Counted from the first letter of the stretch, positions 53,881 to 62,366 are shown. The stretch is DNA of 64,000 nt from an uncultured Myxococcales bacterium (GCA_903857665.1 CAIOFV010000129.1:23042-87041), one strand, 5' to 3'. Notes: generated from the sequence alone by a model not told the origin. Program-made: numbers and translations.

Positions 53881-53978
53881 ACAGGTTCCACCGCGCGAGG
53901 AAAGCCCCCGTCGGAAGCGCTTTGACGGGCCTTCCTCCGAGTCGTACCATCAGGCCGCGGCACCGCCCAGGAGGCCCC

Positions 53979-56540
53979 ATGGCGACCCGGTTTGCAGGCT
54001 ACGCTGGCAGGATCCTCGATGTCGATCTCGCCGCCCGTACCTGGCGCCTGTACCCGGTGCCCGAACTCACCTTCGAACAGTTCCTGGGCGGCAAGGCCCT
54101 CGCTGCCCGGATCCTGTGGGACGAAATCGAGCCGGGGATCGACCCGCTGTCGCCGAAGAACGTGATGGTGTTCACCACCGGCCCCCTGACGGGCAGCGGC
54201 GCCCCGGCGGCCAGCCGGTTCAACTGCTCGTCCAAGAACGTGCTGACGGGCGGCATCATCTCGTCGAACTGCGGCGGCGACTTCGGGCTGTACCTGAAGC
54301 GGGCCGGGTACGACGGCCTGATCGTGCGCGGCCGCGCCGACATGCCCACCTGGCTGGAAATCGACGAAGCCGGCGTCCGGTTCCTGGATGCGCGCCACCT
54401 GTGGGGCCTGGACGTGGAAGAGGTCCAGCAGCAACTGCCGGCGAAGGTCGGCCACCTGGTCATCGGTCCCGCCGGCGAGAACCTGGTCCGGTACGCGGCC
54501 ATCCTGTCCGGCGAACGCGTCCTGGGCCGCGGCGGTGTGGGCGCGATCATGGGGTCCAAGAACCTCAAGGTGGTCACGGCCTCGGGGGCCCGCCGCATGC
54601 GGTTCAACGACGCGAAGGCCTTCGGGAAGTCCGTCGAAAAGTGGGTCGGCGCGCTGCGGAAGCATTCCATCACGGGCAGGCAATTGCCGCGCTACGGCAC
54701 CGCGGGCATGGTCACCGGGACCAACGCGACCAACACGCTGCCTACGCACAACTTCCACCGGGGCAACTGGGAGCACGCCGACGAGATCAGCGGCGAGGTG
54801 ATGGCCGAGCGCGACCTCGTGATGAACGACGGGTGCACGTCCTGCCCCATCCGGTGCGGCCGGATGATCGCGCACGACGGCAGGCACATGAAGGGCCCGG
54901 AGTTCGAAACGGTCGGGATGTTCGGGTCGAACATCGAAAACCGCCAACTGACGCGCATCTACGACTGGAACCGGCTGTGCGACCTCCTCGGCATGGACAC
55001 GATCAGCCTGGGCTCGACCATCGCCAGCGCGATGGAACTGAAGGAGCGCGGGCTGATGCCCGACCTGCCGGTGGCGTTCGGTGACAGCGTGGCGATGGAT
55101 CAACTGCTGCACGACATCGCGTGGCGGCGCGGGATCGGCGACGTGCTGGCCGAGGGCGCGATGCGGATGGCGGCTCGCTACGGCGCGCCCGAGGTCGCCA
55201 TGCACTCGAAGGGCATGGAGTTCGCGGCCTATGAGCCCCGCGGCGCGGTAGGGCACGGGCTGGGGTACGCGACGTCGAACCGTGGCGGTTGCCACATCAA
55301 CGGCGGCTACCTGGTCTTCTTCGAGGCCCTGGGCCCCGTGAACATCGACCCGCTGACCCCGTTGTCCAAGCCCGCCCTGGCGATCTTCCAGCAGAACCTG
55401 TTCGAGGCGGTGGCGGCCTCCGGGGGCTGCATCTTCCCGACCTACGCGATCCTGCCCGACATGCCGGCCTGGGTCGCCAGCCCCCACGGAGCGGGCGCGC
55501 GGATCCTCGGCGAGGTCCTCAAGATGTCGCACAAGGTCCTGGGCGGCCAGGGGCGCATGTCCCCGAAGAGCCTGGGATTCCACGTACCCCTGATCCCGCA
55601 CACGAAGTCCATCGAAACCCTCACGGGCATGAAGATCCGCCTGGGGTCCTTCACGGCGGTGGGCGAGCGCGGGTTCACGATGGAGCGGCTGTTCAACCTT
55701 CGCGAAGGCCTGACCGCCGAGGACGACTCGCTGCCGAAGCGCCTGACCGACGAGCCCCAGCGCGAGGATCGGCCGGACTCGAAGGTGCCCCTGAAGGAAA
55801 TGCTGCCGGTCTACTACGAGGTCCGGGACTGGGACGTCCATGGCGTGCCCCGGCAACGGCTGATCCAGAAGCTGGACATGGGGTACGCCGAACCCGTCGT
55901 GAAGGCCCTTGAAGCGGACCCCCTGGCGTTCAAGGCCCGGCGGACCGGGCTGTTCGCCCGCGAGGACCAGGTGCTGAGGGAGGTCCTTGCAACCGCGCGC
56001 CAGCGGCAGCAGGAGGCGGAAGGCGGGCGCGAGTCCCTGCGGGCGGCCTTCAACCGCCAGCGGGCCATCGAGCGGGCCGATCGGATCCGGCAGTCGATGT
56101 TCCGGGTCGAGGAAGCGCGCTGCAAGCAGTGCGGGCTGTGCGCGAAGGCCTGCCCGGTCGATGCCATCCGATGGGCCGAGGGGGTCCATGCGGTCGTCGA
56201 GCAGGAGAAGTGCATCCGATGCGGCGAGTGCTGGGTCGCCTGCCCGCCGCACTACGACGCCGTCGTGCTGGAACCCGCCGGGGTCGAGAAGGACCGGTCC
56301 GCGATCGCCTACCGCGTCATCGACGAAAAGTGCGAAAAGTGCGGCATCTGCTTCAAGAAGTGCCCGGTGGACGCGATCGCGTGGCAGAAGAAGGAAATCG
56401 CGCGGATCGACGACGCCCTGTGCGTCGCGTGCGGCCGATGCAAGGACGTCTGCCCGCCGAAGTGGGCGGCGATCGTGGCCGAGGCCCGGGCCGCCCGTTC
56501 GCAGCCCTCGACCGTTCCTGCGCAGGGAGGACACCCGTGA
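53979..56540 (+). CDS. AOR-family tungsten/molybdenum oxidoreductase fused to a C-terminal polyferredoxin
   Basis: ILDVDLAARTW, FLGGKALAARILWDE, CTSCPIRCGRMI; four C-terminal cluster motifs CKQCGLCAKACP, CIRCGECWVACPP, CEKCGICFKKCP, CVACGRCKDVCPP. Confidence 0.92.
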   Translation: MATRFAGYAGRILDVDLAARTWRLYPVPELTFEQFLGGKALAARILWDEIEPGIDPLSPKNVMVFTTGPLTGSGAPAASRFNCSSKNVLTGGIISSNCGGDFGLYLKRAGYDGLIVRGRADMPTWLEIDEAGVRFLDARHLWGLDVEEVQQQLPAKVGHLVIGPAGENLVRYAAILSGERVLGRGGVGAIMGSKNLKVVTASGARRMRFNDAKAFGKSVEKWVGALRKHSITGRQLPRYGTAGMVTGTNATNTLPTHNFHRGNWEHADEISGEVMAERDLVMNDGCTSCPIRCGRMIAHDGRHMKGPEFETVGMFGSNIENRQLTRIYDWNRLCDLLGMDTISLGSTIASAMELKERGLMPDLPVAFGDSVAMDQLLHDIAWRRGIGDVLAEGAMRMAARYGAPEVAMHSKGMEFAAYEPRGAVGHGLGYATSNRGGCHINGGYLVFFEALGPVNIDPLTPLSKPALAIFQQNLFEAVAASGGCIFPTYAILPDMPAWVASPHGAGARILGEVLKMSHKVLGGQGRMSPKSLGFHVPLIPHTKSIETLTGMKIRLGSFTAVGERGFTMERLFNLREGLTAEDDSLPKRLTDEPQREDRPDSKVPLKEMLPVYYEVRDWDVHGVPRQRLIQKLDMGYAEPVVKALEADPLAFKARRTGLFAREDQVLREVLATARQRQQEAEGGRESLRAAFNRQRAIERADRIRQSMFRVEEARCKQCGLCAKACPVDAIRWAEGVHAVVEQEKCIRCGECWVACPPHYDAVVLEPAGVEKDRSAIAYRVIDEKCEKCGICFKKCPVDAIAWQKKEIARIDDALCVACGRCKDVCPPKWAAIVAEARAARSQPSTVPAQGGHP

Positions 56541-56785
56541 TCAAGGTGAAGATGCTGACGCACCTGGCCCGGGCCGTGGGCGCCCAGGAAGCCGCGATCG
56601 AGGCGCAGACCATCGGCCACCTGCTGTCGGCGCTGTCGAAGCAGTACGGCGCGCCGTTCGACGCCCAGGTGAAGACCTGCAAGGTCCTCGTCAACGGGAC
56701 CAACGTCGCGTTCCTGAAGGGAACGGGGACGAAGCTGGCCGACGGGGACGAGGTGGTCCTGATGCCGCCCATGGCCGGGGGGTGA
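56537..56785 (+). CDS. MoaD/ThiS-family sulfur carrier
   Basis: Ubiquitin-like length, C-terminal MPPMAGG; 4-bp overlap with AOR gene. Confidence 0.9.
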   Translation: MIKVKMLTHLARAVGAQEAAIEAQTIGHLLSALSKQYGAPFDAQVKTCKVLVNGTNVAFLKGTGTKLADGDEVVLMPPMAGG

Positions 56786-56788
56786 TCG

Positions 56789-57004
56789 ATGTACGTGATC
56801 CTGGAAAAATGCGACCGGTGCGGCTTCTGCATCGTCGAATGCGCGCTGGGCGCGATCGAGAGCGGCAAGAAGATCAACCGCATCCTCCCCGAAAAGTGCA
56901 CGTCCTGCGGCGCCTGCGTGCCGGTCTGCCCCCTGGGGGTGATCGTCGAAAGGCCGGCTCAGGAGAAGGACGCCCCGCACGATGCCGCAGCGGGGGCCCG
57001 ATGA
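56789..57004 (+). CDS. Ferredoxin with two 4Fe-4S motifs
   Basis: CDRCGFCIVECALGA and CTSCGACVPVCPLGV. Confidence 0.9.
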   Translation: MYVILEKCDRCGFCIVECALGAIESGKKINRILPEKCTSCGACVPVCPLGVIVERPAQEKDAPHDAAAGAR

Positions 57005-58206
57005 TCCAGTTCGAGGAAGCGCTGCGGATCGTCCTGGCGAACGTCCGGCGGACCGGGACCGAGGACGTCGCGCTGGCCGACGCGGCGGGTCGCGTGCTGG
57101 CCATGGACGTCGCGTCGGACCTGGACTTCCCGCCGTTCGACAAGTCGTCGATGGACGGCTTCGCCTGTCGCGCCGGGGACCTGGGCCAGTCGCTGCACGT
57201 CGTCGAGACGCTGCCGGCCGGGGTGGTGCCGACCCGGGCGATCGGGCCCGGGCAGTGCGCCCGGATCATGACCGGGGCGCAGGTCCCCGGGGGCGCCGAC
57301 ACCGTCTTCATGATCGAGCAGTCCGAAACGCTTCCCGACGGGTCGGTCCGCTTCACGGGGACCACCACGCGACCGAACCTCTGCCGGCAGGCGGAAGACG
57401 TGCGCTCCGGCGACCGGGTCCTTCCGGCAGGCACCCGTCTGGACCCGCGGCACCTGGCGGTGCTGGCCTCTGTGGGGGTCGCCAGGCCACAGGTGGCGGT
57501 GCGCCCCCGGGTGGCGATCCTGTCCACCGGGGACGAACTGGTCGAACCGTGGGTCCTGCCGGGCCCCTCCCAGATCCGCAACTCCAACGGATGGCAGTTG
57601 GCGGCCCAGGTGGCGGACGCCGGCGCCGTGCCGACGTACCTCGGGATCGCCCGGGACGACATGGACGACCTGGGCTGCCGGTTCCGCGAGGCGGCCGCGT
57701 CCAGCGACGTGGTGCTGCTGTCGGGCGGCGTGTCGATGGGCGACTTCGACCGGGTGCCCGACGTGCTGAAGGACGAAGGCATCCGGCTGCTGTTCGACCA
57801 GGTGGCCATGAAGCCCGGCAAGCCGACCACGTTCGGCGTCCGCGCCTGCGCCGGAGCCGCCTCGGGCCCACCGGAACTGGCGGTGTTCGGGCTTCCCGGC
57901 AACCCGGTATCGACCTACGTGGTGTTCGAGGCGCTGGTCCGGCCCTTCCTGGCGGCGATGATGGGCCACGAGTTCCATCCCCGATGGGCCCTGGCGCCCC
58001 TGGCGAAGGACGTGCGGCGCCGCAGCCTGGACCGGGACGAGTGGCTGCCCGTGCTGCTGGGGACGGACGGCGGCGCCGAGCCCATCGACTACCACGGATC
58101 GGCCGATTTCGTGGCCCTGTCGCGCGCCGACGGACTGACCCGGGTTCCCGCCGGCACCGCCTTCCTGGCCGCAGGGACCAGCGTCCGAGTGCGGCTCCTG
58201 CCCTGA
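57001..58206 (+). CDS. moeA: Molybdopterin molybdotransferase, MoeA-type
   Basis: FPPFDKSSMDGFACRAGD, IMTGAQVPGGADTVFMIEQ, VAILSTGDELVEP, FGLPGNPVSTYVVFE. Confidence 0.95.
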   Translation: MIQFEEALRIVLANVRRTGTEDVALADAAGRVLAMDVASDLDFPPFDKSSMDGFACRAGDLGQSLHVVETLPAGVVPTRAIGPGQCARIMTGAQVPGGADTVFMIEQSETLPDGSVRFTGTTTRPNLCRQAEDVRSGDRVLPAGTRLDPRHLAVLASVGVARPQVAVRPRVAILSTGDELVEPWVLPGPSQIRNSNGWQLAAQVADAGAVPTYLGIARDDMDDLGCRFREAAASSDVVLLSGGVSMGDFDRVPDVLKDEGIRLLFDQVAMKPGKPTTFGVRACAGAASGPPELAVFGLPGNPVSTYVVFEALVRPFLAAMMGHEFHPRWALAPLAKDVRRRSLDRDEWLPVLLGTDGGAEPIDYHGSADFVALSRADGLTRVPAGTAFLAAGTSVRVRLLP

Positions 58207-58276
58207 ACCCCCACCATTTTCCTCTTGACAGGACCGACATCCATCGCTAAATTCCTGCCGGTTTCTTTGACAGACT

Positions 58277-58351
<75 letters not shown>

Positions 58352-58354
58352 TGG

Positions 58355-58382
58355 AAAAGCCCCGGTGATGCCGGGGCTTTTT
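58355..58382 (+). terminator. Intrinsic terminator after tRNA-Gly
   Basis: AAAAGCCCCGG-TGATG-CCGGGGCTTTTT. Confidence 0.9.
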
Positions 58383-58413
58383 CGTATCCAGGCGCCACGG
58401 TCTTCCACCCGTA

Positions 58414-58458
58414 GGTCGCAGCACCTGCCCGGGTCGCAGCGGCAGGTCGCAGCAGTGG
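58414..58458. repeat. GGTCGCAGC triple-repeat element, copy 1
   Basis: GGTCGCAGC at 58414, 58432 and 58445; CCTGCC/GGCAGG arms around the middle unit. Confidence 0.7.
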
Positions 58459-58486
58459 GGGGCGGGGCTTGAAACAGGGTTTTCGG

Positions 58487-59020
58487 ATGGTACGCAGGGT
58501 ACTGGCGCTGCTGGTCGGTTTCACCACCCTCGTTGCCCCGATCTGCGTCGTCGACGCGGTGGACACCCGGCCTTCCGACTTGTTCATCATCGAGCGGAAC
58601 AAGAACCGCAACCTCGTCCAGTACACGCTGCGGCTGGACGGGAACTGCAACCCGGTCGCCGACGCCCCCGTCGGGGCCTACTGGCGCATGCTCGAGGTCG
58701 GGCCGGAGGCCACCGAGTCGGTGGGATGGTTCGAACGGCGCGCGTACGGGTTCGCGTCGCAGGAGCCGCAGACCGACGGGTGGAACGTCCGGCTGAGGGC
58801 CCTCCCCTCGCGACTCGTGAAGGTGCAGGCACGCAGGTCGGAGGAAGGTTGCGCGGTCGAGGCTTCCACGTCCATCGGCGGCGGTCCGGCCATCCTCCAG
58901 CGCATCTATGTCTTCGCCACCGAACCCGCCCTGATCCCCCGCGTCCTCTACATCGACATCCAGGGCCGGGCCCCCGACGGCACGCCCGTCAGCGAACGGG
59001 TGGAGGCAGCGGAGCGGTAG
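58487..59020 (+). CDS. DUF4833-like secreted protein
   Basis: Signal peptide; FIIERNKNRNLVQYTLRLDGNCNPVADAPVGAYWRM; alternative TTG start at 58469. Confidence 0.75.
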   Translation: MVRRVLALLVGFTTLVAPICVVDAVDTRPSDLFIIERNKNRNLVQYTLRLDGNCNPVADAPVGAYWRMLEVGPEATESVGWFERRAYGFASQEPQTDGWNVRLRALPSRLVKVQARRSEEGCAVEASTSIGGGPAILQRIYVFATEPALIPRVLYIDIQGRAPDGTPVSERVEAAER

Positions 59021-59260
59021 AGGGACTGGACCCCAGCGAAGCATCGGGGAGTCCGCGAAGACCTCCTCGTCCTCGTCAGGCTTCGCGCTGGGTTGTTCCG
59101 AGAATGAAACCTTCCGATTCGCTGCCAGGGCGGCCAGTTCACTCCCCAGGAGCCGAGTTCAGTGGGTTGTGGCACCGCTGGTCCTTGAACATGCCGGGCG
59201 CGCCGGGATCCCACACCCAAGTCGGGTTGCACCACGGGTTGCACCACCGGGTTGTGCACG

Positions 59261-59554
59261 TCATCGCTGGTGGATCAACTCCCGGCGCAGTCCTTCCGCC
59301 AGCCAGGACCGGATGAGCGTCTGGTAAGGCATCGCCTTCTGCGTGGCAATCCGCTTCAGTGCCACGACCTGGGCAGCGTCCAACTTGATCGACACGTTCT
59401 TGAGCCTGCGCCGCCGGGCGCCCTTGACGATCTGCTCGCGGAGTTCCTCGTCAAGAGCGAACTCGACAGGCCCTTCTTCGATCTGTCCCAGGACCCCCTC
59501 GCGGTCGTAGACGGCCGCGAGATCCTCGACCTTCTTCAGCAACTTCTTCATCAT
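59261..59554 (-). CDS. CopG/BrnA-type ribbon-helix-helix antitoxin
   Basis: VSIKLDAAQVVALKRIATQKAMPYQTLIRSWLAEGL; overlaps the BrnT gene. Confidence 0.82.
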   Translation of the reverse strand: MMKKLLKKVEDLAAVYDREGVLGQIEEGPVEFALDEELREQIVKGARRRRLKNVSIKLDAAQVVALKRIATQKAMPYQTLIRSWLAEGLRRELIHQR

Positions 59555-59835
59555 CGTCCTCCCCGGTGCGACTGGAAGTACCGGTGCTCCGCGGTGCTCA
59601 TGTCCCAGCCCGTGATCGGCCGCGCAACCCCGTGGTCCTTCAACTCGAACACGATGACCAGGAGGCGCCCCGACTTCGCCGGACCGAAGGCCGCGTAATG
59701 GCCCCGCTTCGTCTTCCGGAACAACGGCGTGCCCGCGAACACTTCCTCGGCTTCGTCCGGCTCGATCCCGTGGCCGAGGGCCAGATGAAGTTCGTTGCCG
59801 TCGTCCCACTCAAAGTCCAAGATCCGCACCGGCAT
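59551..59835 (-). CDS. BrnT-family toxin
   Basis: DFEWDDGNELHLALGHGIEPDEAEEVFAGTPLF...GRLLVIVFELKDHGVARPITGWDMSTAEHRYF. Confidence 0.85.
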   Translation of the reverse strand: MPVRILDFEWDDGNELHLALGHGIEPDEAEEVFAGTPLFRKTKRGHYAAFGPAKSGRLLVIVFELKDHGVARPITGWDMSTAEHRYFQSHRGGR

Positions 59836-59851
59836 CCTCCAGCCATCACAG

Positions 59852-59863
59852 GTAATATATTAC
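59852..59863. promoter_or_regulatory. Perfect palindrome upstream of BrnT (candidate operator)
   Basis: GTAATATATTAC inside an AT-rich patch 17 bp upstream of the toxin start. Confidence 0.55.
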
Positions 59864-59918
59864 ATTACCAATCACGAGCCGTCAAGCGTCACTGTTGTCC
59901 TGGTTCAAGGTCCCGCCG

Positions 59919-59960
59919 GGTCGCAGCACCCCGGGTCGCAGCGGGCGGTCGCAGCAGTGG
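59919..59960. repeat. GGTCGCAGC triple-repeat element, copy 2
   Basis: GGTCGCAGC at 59919, 59934 and 59947, followed by AGTGG as in copy 1. Confidence 0.7.
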
Positions 59961-60232
59961 TGTTTCCAAAGGTCGAGCAACCATCGGCATGTTCGCCCAA
60001 CTCCTTGAATCCACGATCCATCATCCCCGATCTACTGGGGGGTACTTCACCCTGCCAACGTTCGCCTCATGCAAACCGCACAACGATGCGAGGTGTTCAA
60101 CCTGTCAGCGCGGGCCCGCAGACGCCCGCCCGAAGCAAAACGCCGCTTGACACACCCCCCAGCCCGGGTAACATCGCGCAATCAAACCCTCTTGATGACA
60201 CCGAGCAAGGCTCGGACCGACAGGATGTCTCG

Positions 60233-60847
60233 ATGAAGAACTCGATCAGGACCGTGGCGCTGTTCTTGGCTTTTTCGGGAATCGTCTTGGAGGAGCATGC
60301 CGCGGCCAGCGAAAACCCCACCGCCTCTGATGAGGCGTCTGCTACCGCCCCGTCCCCTCTCCCCATGAAGACCCTCGTTGACAAGCTCCTGAAGACGAAT
60401 TCGATGGGGCAGGCCTTGGAACTCTGCAAACCCATTATGGACGACACAACGGACAAGCCCTCCGAGGGCGCGCTGGTTCTCGGCATCTGGGCGGCGAAGC
60501 ACATGAAATGGGCAAACGTGGCTACGAACAGGAATGAAACGTCTTTCGCCTTGGCGATGAAGGACTCTGAGGAGGCGCGAGGCAAACGGGTTTGTGTCTC
60601 GGGCGGCATCATCCAGATCGCCGTCGAGAGGACCGACTTCGGCAAGTTCAACGATGGACTCTTGATGTCCGATGAGGGCGACATCTACAAGTTCATGAAT
60701 GTGGGTACGAGTGGTGACCTGGTTGCGAATAGCCAGGCCAGGATGTGCGGCGTTGTAACGGGACGGTATCAGTATTCCAACAGCGCAGGCGGGACCGGTC
60801 ACGCCCTTTCCATTGTTGGCATGTTTGATCTGCCGCAGAACCGATGA
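60233..60847 (+). CDS. Secreted protein, tandem paralog 1
   Basis: Signal peptide; C-terminal RGKRVCVSGGIIQIAVERTDFGKFNDGLLM...VVTGRYQYSNSAGGTGHALSIVGMFDLPQNR. Confidence 0.75.
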   Translation: MKNSIRTVALFLAFSGIVLEEHAAASENPTASDEASATAPSPLPMKTLVDKLLKTNSMGQALELCKPIMDDTTDKPSEGALVLGIWAAKHMKWANVATNRNETSFALAMKDSEEARGKRVCVSGGIIQIAVERTDFGKFNDGLLMSDEGDIYKFMNVGTSGDLVANSQARMCGVVTGRYQYSNSAGGTGHALSIVGMFDLPQNR

Positions 60848-60899
60848 TCCTTCCGTAACCCGAAGGATCTCGGATTGGTTCCAAAATCGAGGAGGGTCC

Positions 60900-61520
60900 A
60901 TGAAGCGCTTGAGTTGGTCGCTTGTTGCCTTGGCAGTACTCGCGGTTGCCTGCTCGAAACCGAGCGTCGCACCTCCCCCGCCCGCTCCGGCTGCCCCAGT
61001 GATCCCCCCGGCGCCCCCGCCGCCGCCACCACCCCCAGAAGTGCCGATAGGGGAGACACTCCAGAAGATCCAAACGATGGAGCAGGCGCTGCGGTTCACG
61101 TTGCCCGACATGGAGGACACGGTAAACAAGTCCTCCACGGGGGCCGTCCGGTTCGCCATCTGGGCAATGAAACGCATGACGCTGGCGGATGTGAAGGTGG
61201 CCAAGAACGAGACGACTTTCGCTCTGGCGGCGAAAGACTCCGATGAGGCACGCGGCAAACGGATGTGCGTCTCGGGCGGCATCATCCAGATCGCAGTGTC
61301 GAAGACGGAGTTTGGCAAGTTCAACGAGGGACTGCTGATGACCGATTCCGGCAACCTCTACAAGTATCTTGCGGCAGGCTCAAGCGGCGACCTTGTAGCG
61401 CACAGTCGGGCCAGGTTGTGCGGGGTCATCACGGGACGGTACGAGTATTCCAACAGCGGGGGCGGGACCGGGCACGCTCTTTCCATCGTAGGCATGTTCG
61501 ACTTGCCGCAGAACCGGTGA
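60900..61520 (+). CDS. Lipoprotein, tandem paralog 2, with Pro-rich linker
   Basis: Lipobox VLAVAC; PPPPPPPP linker; C-terminal half nearly identical to the 60233-60847 product. Confidence 0.78.
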   Translation: MKRLSWSLVALAVLAVACSKPSVAPPPPAPAAPVIPPAPPPPPPPPEVPIGETLQKIQTMEQALRFTLPDMEDTVNKSSTGAVRFAIWAMKRMTLADVKVAKNETTFALAAKDSDEARGKRMCVSGGIIQIAVSKTEFGKFNEGLLMTDSGNLYKYLAAGSSGDLVAHSRARLCGVITGRYEYSNSGGGTGHALSIVGMFDLPQNR

Positions 61521-61543
61521 CAGGCTCAACAGGGGAGTGTTTG

Positions 61544-61921
61544 ATGAGGAAGTTTCTGTGGCTGCTCGCTCTCACCGTGGTCGTCATGTTCAGTGTCGGC
61601 GAAAAGATCGCTCGGGCTGCCGACGGCAACGACGTGATCAAGCAATGCACCGATAGCGGGACAACCTACGAGCAGGAGAAATGCAAGAAGGCGAACGGCG
61701 GAAAGCAGTTCACGTTCGAGGGTATAGTTAAGGACGTAAAGGACGCGAAAAAGTTGCGCGTGATGCTGGACAGCGGCAACTACGCCGACGTGGTATTCAA
61801 GGATAGAGTCGCAGAGAAGGTCGGCGTGGGCGAAACGATCACCTTCGTCGGCAAGATCTCAAAGTTCGGCAGCGGGATCATGTTCAAGCACGCTATCACG
61901 AATGGCGCCCTGAAGAAGTAG
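61544..61921 (+). CDS. Secreted small protein, OB-fold-like
   Basis: Signal peptide MRKFLWLLALTVVVMFSVGEKIARA; FTFEGIVKDVKDAKKLRVMLDSGNYADVVF...VGETITFVGKISKFG. Confidence 0.7.
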   Translation: MRKFLWLLALTVVVMFSVGEKIARAADGNDVIKQCTDSGTTYEQEKCKKANGGKQFTFEGIVKDVKDAKKLRVMLDSGNYADVVFKDRVAEKVGVGETITFVGKISKFGSGIMFKHAITNGALKK

Positions 61922-61929
61922 CGGCACTC

Positions 61930-62067
61930 TTACTCGGCCACCTCGTCCACGTTGAAGCGGGCGACGTGAGCCTCGACCCCGTACTCGGTGATGACCCGCA
62001 GGGCGGCCTTGCCGATCACCGCCGAGAGGAGGACGTTAGCGTCCCCGACGACGGCGGCGATGGGCAT
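61930..62067 (-). pseudogene. Truncated PIN-domain (VapC-like) toxin, N-terminal fragment only
   Basis: MPIAAVVGDANVLLSAVIGKAALRVITEYGVEAHVARFNVDEVAE*; 45 aa, retains DANVLLSAVIGK motif. Confidence 0.6.
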
Positions 62068-62302
62068 CGAAGTCCTCCAGCACGGCTTCCTCGGTCACAC
62101 CTTGGGCCTTCAGCAGTGCATCCAGGTGCTTGCCCAGCACCGCGGTCATCTCCCGCCGCAGATCGGCAGGGACGTGATCGGGGTCGTCCAGGGGCAGGTA
62201 CAGCCCGGACAGTTTTCCGTGCTTCGTGACAAGGACGGGTTCGTGGCCGCCGAACAGGGCTGCGAGGTTTCCCCGGATCTCTCGGACGCCTGCAACACGC
62301 AT
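62036..62302 (-). CDS. Phd/YefM-like antitoxin
   Basis: MRVAGVREIRGNLAALFGGHEPVLVTKHGKLSGLYLPLDDPD; overlaps the truncated PIN ORF. Confidence 0.75.
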   Translation of the reverse strand: MRVAGVREIRGNLAALFGGHEPVLVTKHGKLSGLYLPLDDPDHVPADLRREMTAVLGKHLDALLKAQGVTEEAVLEDFDAHRRRRRGR

Positions 62303-62349
62303 GGCACCACCTCCATCCCGGGGCGGATGGATTGCGGGCTATCGTGTCA

Positions 62350-62366
62350 ACACTTGTGTACACTTG
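62350..62366. promoter_or_regulatory. Candidate antitoxin operator: two ACACTTG repeats phased 10 bp, enclosing GTGTACAC
   Basis: ACACTTG at 62350-62356 and 62360-62366; palindrome 62356-62363. Confidence 0.45.

Noticed and set aside
53865-56534. 889-aa antisense ORF opposite the AOR gene
   Set aside because: Shadow ORF; the sense product has clear AOR and ferredoxin motifs.
59021-59260. Imperfect inverted repeat CCCAGCGAAGC...GCTTCGCGCTGGG and GGGTTGCACCAC direct repeats downstream of the DUF4833 gene
   Set aside because: Arms mismatch by a 2-nt bulge with a ~36-nt loop and no U-tract; too weak to call a terminator or RNA, though it may be decayed coding sequence.
60962-61045. CCG/CCA tract as a microsatellite
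   Set aside because: Explained by the Pro-rich linker of the lipoprotein; no evidence of variation from one sequence.
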